Shown one piece after another: positions 61,759-64,000 of a stretch of 64,000 bases of DNA; within the stretch, counting starts at the first letter, position 1, and every line of letters starts with the position of its first letter. The stretch is from Fibrobacterota bacterium (GTDB taxonomy: Bacteria > Fibrobacterota > Chitinivibrionia > Chitinivibrionales > FEN-1185). Below the pieces are notes generated by a model. The model was given only the letters and a program-made list of their open reading frames with translations. It was not told where the DNA came from and searched no databases. The stretch covers positions 62,001 through 126,000 of the forward strand of contig PLWQ01000028.1 in NCBI GenBank assembly GCA_003165595.1, given 5' to 3'. Position numbers and translations under genes: made by a program.

Positions 61759-64000
61759 TTACAAATTCGCCTTCTTGGGCGTTTTGGCCGGAACGGGGAA
61801 ATTGGCTATTGCCGGGAATGCATACGCGCCTTCCGCAACCAGCTTCGGATCGAGCGGCTCCGTGCTTCCGGGCGGCTGCGGCAGGAAGTCGTTGGTCGAA
61901 ACGGTGTAGGTGCAGTACGGCATGAATCCGAACCCCATCCGAATGTTGTTCTTCACGTAGACGGCAAGCACGTTCTTGCCGTCCCGCAGTTTGCCCATCA
62001 GGTCCCATTTCTTCGCCTTTGTCCACTCAAGCGTGTCGCCCGGCGCCACGGTCAGCGGCTTCTCGTTGAGAAATACCGTGCACTCATCGATGCCGACCAG
62101 CCACAGTTGCGCGTTCTTGAGCAGGTCGTAGTTGTAAAACACCCGCCTGAAGCACACGGCACCGGCGGGCTTGTAGGCGGCCGATTTGGGATCGCCTTCG
62201 CCGAGCCACATCGCCGCAGGCACGCTTGCGGGGAAACCGGCTATGCCGAGGGTCGCCGGCAAATTTACCTTTTGCACGCCGCTCCATTTTTCGTCGCTGA
62301 ATTCCAGGCCGGCCCACCCCGCAGTCGTGTCGACGCTGCATTTCCATTCCGGGCCCGAACTCACCACCCGGGTTTCCGCTTTGTCATGTTTCACCCCGAA
62401 TTCCTTGGGTGATTTCTGGAACATCCGCACATAAGCGTGCTTCACGAAGTCGCCCGTGGCGTAATTCTGCTGCGCATAGGAAAGGATCGACTTATACGCG
62501 TCAAAAGCGTTTTCCTGAAACTTAAGGCCAATCTCCTCGAACCGCGCCCGGTATTCTTCCTTTTCCGCTTCGGTTGAGTTCTTCGGGAACGGCGGGTCGG
62601 AAAACGCGGTCATGCACAACACGTCGTAGCAGCGGCCCCGCACAAACAGGAGCTGGGGGAGCTTGTTCCTTGTCTGCTTTACAAAATCGTCTTCTATTTT
62701 GTATGCGTCGGCGATCTTCAGGGTGCGCAGGTAATTATCCAGCGACTTTTCTTCGTACGTCTCAATCTGTTTAAGGAGCTTTGTCTTATACACAAACGCT
62801 TCGTACGGGTCGAAGGTGCCCGGTATGGGCGCTTCGCGCGCCGTGGCCGCGATGTCGGCATAGGTCTGGCCCACGGTAAACGACGTCTTCGTGATCAGGC
62901 TGCTTGCTTTTGCGTAAAAGTCATCCAGCGACTGGTACCGGCTGCCGTTCTCCAGGCACTTGAGAAACAGCGCGATGGCGCGCTCCTGAAACGGTCCGAT
63001 CTTCTGCAGGGTCTCCAGCTTCTTCGCAATCAGAGCGAAGCCTTCGAGTTTCTGCGAACTCTGCGTGCTTTGCGCTATGTCCACCAGCGTGAGATAATTC
63101 TGTCCCGCGAGGAAGGGCAGCGATGTCAGCTTCTGGCGGGAGTCGAGGACATATTTGTCCTCGATTTTCTCCTTCATGCCGAGCTTCACGTTTTCCTCGT
63201 GATAGTGAGCGGCTTTGTTGACAAAGTACTCCTCCACCGCCTGGGCGATACCCAGTTCCAGTGCGAGCCGTTCCTCCACGCCGGCATTCTGAGGGCGCTC
63301 TTGCTTGAAAATGGAGACTGCGAAATCCTCGTATGCCTGGCCGATGGAATAGATGCTGCGGGTAGTCCATTCGGAGATCTGGTACTTAATGACCGCCGAG
63401 TAGCCCGCAATGGCGTTGTCGAGCAGGTCCGATTTGTTCTTGAGCTGCCGTTTGTACGCGTCCTTGGGAAGCGTGAGCGCGATCTTGTTCATTGCCTCGC
63501 ACTGTATGTCGCCAATTGTAAACTGGGCCTTGGCTGCATAATACTTGTTGGTTGCGCTTGGATTCTTGAGTTTTGCGCACGCGGCAACAGCCTTGTTGAG
63601 CTGCTCGAGCGCCTCGGCCTGCCGGTTCTGCATGTATTGCGCAACGCCCACCATGCATAGCGCCTGGATCGCCCTGTTCGCGTCGTTGCCGAAACGCCTG
63701 GTAAATTCCTGGTTTACGCGCGTGACACCAGCCCAATCCTTTATCTTGCCGTAGATCTCGCCCGCGCGAAACAGCACGTCCGCCGCGTCGTCGGATTTCG
63801 GATAGAGTTGCGCCATCTTTTCGAAGGTCGCCGCAGCCACGGGAAGTTTGTTCGCGTTTTCGAAGCAGAACCCCGCGTTGTACAGGGAGGGCGGGGCGAG
63901 TTCCGAACCCGGGAAATTGGCCACCACGCGCAGATAGGTTTCGCCCGCATTGTTCCACTGCATCAGCTTTTCGTAGCACTTTGCCGTCCTGAAATGTGCC
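61759..64000 (-). CDS. Large TPR-repeat protein with C-terminal beta domain (5' end outside the window)
   Basis: At least 746 codons are open on the minus strand from the window edge; the frame begins upstream as AHFRTAKCYEKL. The first ~250 residues are TPR-like (YLRVVANFPGSELAPPSLYNAGFCFENANK, FEKMAQLYPKSDDAADVLFRAGEIY). The last ~180 residues form a beta-sandwich with GWAGLEFSDEKWSGVQKVNLP, a galactose-binding-like pattern also found in Glt/Tol-linked proteins. The signal peptide, if any, is outside the window. It heads the Exb operon and could be a periplasmic partner of the motor. Confidence 0.85.
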   Translation of the reverse strand, partial: AHFRTAKCYEKLMQWNNAGETYLRVVANFPGSELAPPSLYNAGFCFENANKLPVAAATFEKMAQLYPKSDDAADVLFRAGEIYGKIKDWAGVTRVNQEFTRRFGNDANRAIQALCMVGVAQYMQNRQAEALEQLNKAVAACAKLKNPSATNKYYAAKAQFTIGDIQCEAMNKIALTLPKDAYKRQLKNKSDLLDNAIAGYSAVIKYQISEWTTRSIYSIGQAYEDFAVSIFKQERPQNAGVEERLALELGIAQAVEEYFVNKAAHYHEENVKLGMKEKIEDKYVLDSRQKLTSLPFLAGQNYLTLVDIAQSTQSSQKLEGFALIAKKLETLQKIGPFQERAIALFLKCLENGSRYQSLDDFYAKASSLITKTSFTVGQTYADIAATAREAPIPGTFDPYEAFVYKTKLLKQIETYEEKSLDNYLRTLKIADAYKIEDDFVKQTRNKLPQLLFVRGRCYDVLCMTAFSDPPFPKNSTEAEKEEYRARFEEIGLKFQENAFDAYKSILSYAQQNYATGDFVKHAYVRMFQKSPKEFGVKHDKAETRVVSSGPEWKCSVDTTAGWAGLEFSDEKWSGVQKVNLPATLGIAGFPASVPAAMWLGEGDPKSAAYKPAGAVCFRRVFYNYDLLKNAQLWLVGIDECTVFLNEKPLTVAPGDTLEWTKAKKWDLMGKLRDGKNVLAVYVKNNIRMGFGFMPYCTYTVSTNDFLPQPPGSTEPLDPKLVAEGAYAFPAIANFPVPAKTPKKANL

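Overview
The window reads as a GC-rich bacterial chromosome segment with no rRNA, tRNA or CRISPR. Several features suggest a relative of the Fibrobacterota/Chitinispirillota group: two TonB-like proteins with AgmX/PglI-type C-terminal domains, ExbB/ExbD genes, a bacterial geranylgeranylglyceryl-phosphate synthase homologue, secreted proteins with carboxypeptidase-regulatory-like folds and a sorting-domain-like end, and an AmmeMemoRadiSam operon. This placement is an inference from gene content, not a phylogeny.

Layout. 43-1832 (minus): a SelW/Rdx-family gene with an in-frame TGA followed by a SECIS-like hairpin, then a TsaC/YciO-type protein and MazG. 2432-7093 (minus): shikimate genes aroB, aroA, aroE and a GGDEF protein; the last three overlap as ATGA. 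7231-10143 (plus): an XRE-cupin regulator with a promoter that implies a leaderless mRNA, then leuC and leuD. 10549-15963 (plus): TonB-like protein, ECF sigma factor, candidate anti-sigma protein, GH57 enzyme, membrane STAS protein and lytic transglycosylase. 15969-20691 (minus): radical SAM, MEMO and AMMECR1 proteins, all with export-type N-termini, followed by a spermidine-synthase-like membrane protein. 21003-30163: adenylate kinase, a lipoprotein, a Nudix hydrolase, two secreted proteins, recA-alaS-GGGP synthase and one more envelope protein. 30456-38562 (plus): a polyphosphate module (Ppx, Ppk and an HD-CHAD-SixA fusion), an FGE-domain protein and galT. 38703-40434 (minus): K+ channel plus a cyclic-nucleotide-binding protein. 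40780-41987 (plus): three small unknown genes.

42010 to the right edge (minus) is one long envelope/exopolysaccharide block. It begins with a TPR protein cut by the edge, a small secreted protein, ExbB, ExbD, STAS, ExbD and a TonB-like protein. It continues with Wza-like and Wzc-like export proteins, a methyltransferase, nine glycosyltransferase genes (one fused to a deacetylase-like domain) and an O-antigen-polymerase-type protein. Most junctions overlap or nearly touch. No flippase and no initiating phosphoglycosyltransferase is visible.

Intergenic gaps carry at least three families of GC-rich imperfect repeats (A: 3552 and 10170; B: 3771, 7843 and possibly 8148; C: 28-bp palindromes at 861 and 9559), plus a CACGGAGACACAGAG-type repeat at 53091 that is read into the end of a glycosyltransferase gene. 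The strongest hidden items are the selenoprotein W-like gene, the apparently exported AmmeMemoRadiSam operon, the HD-CHAD-SixA fusion next to ppk, and the STAS gene inside an Exb/Tol-type operon.
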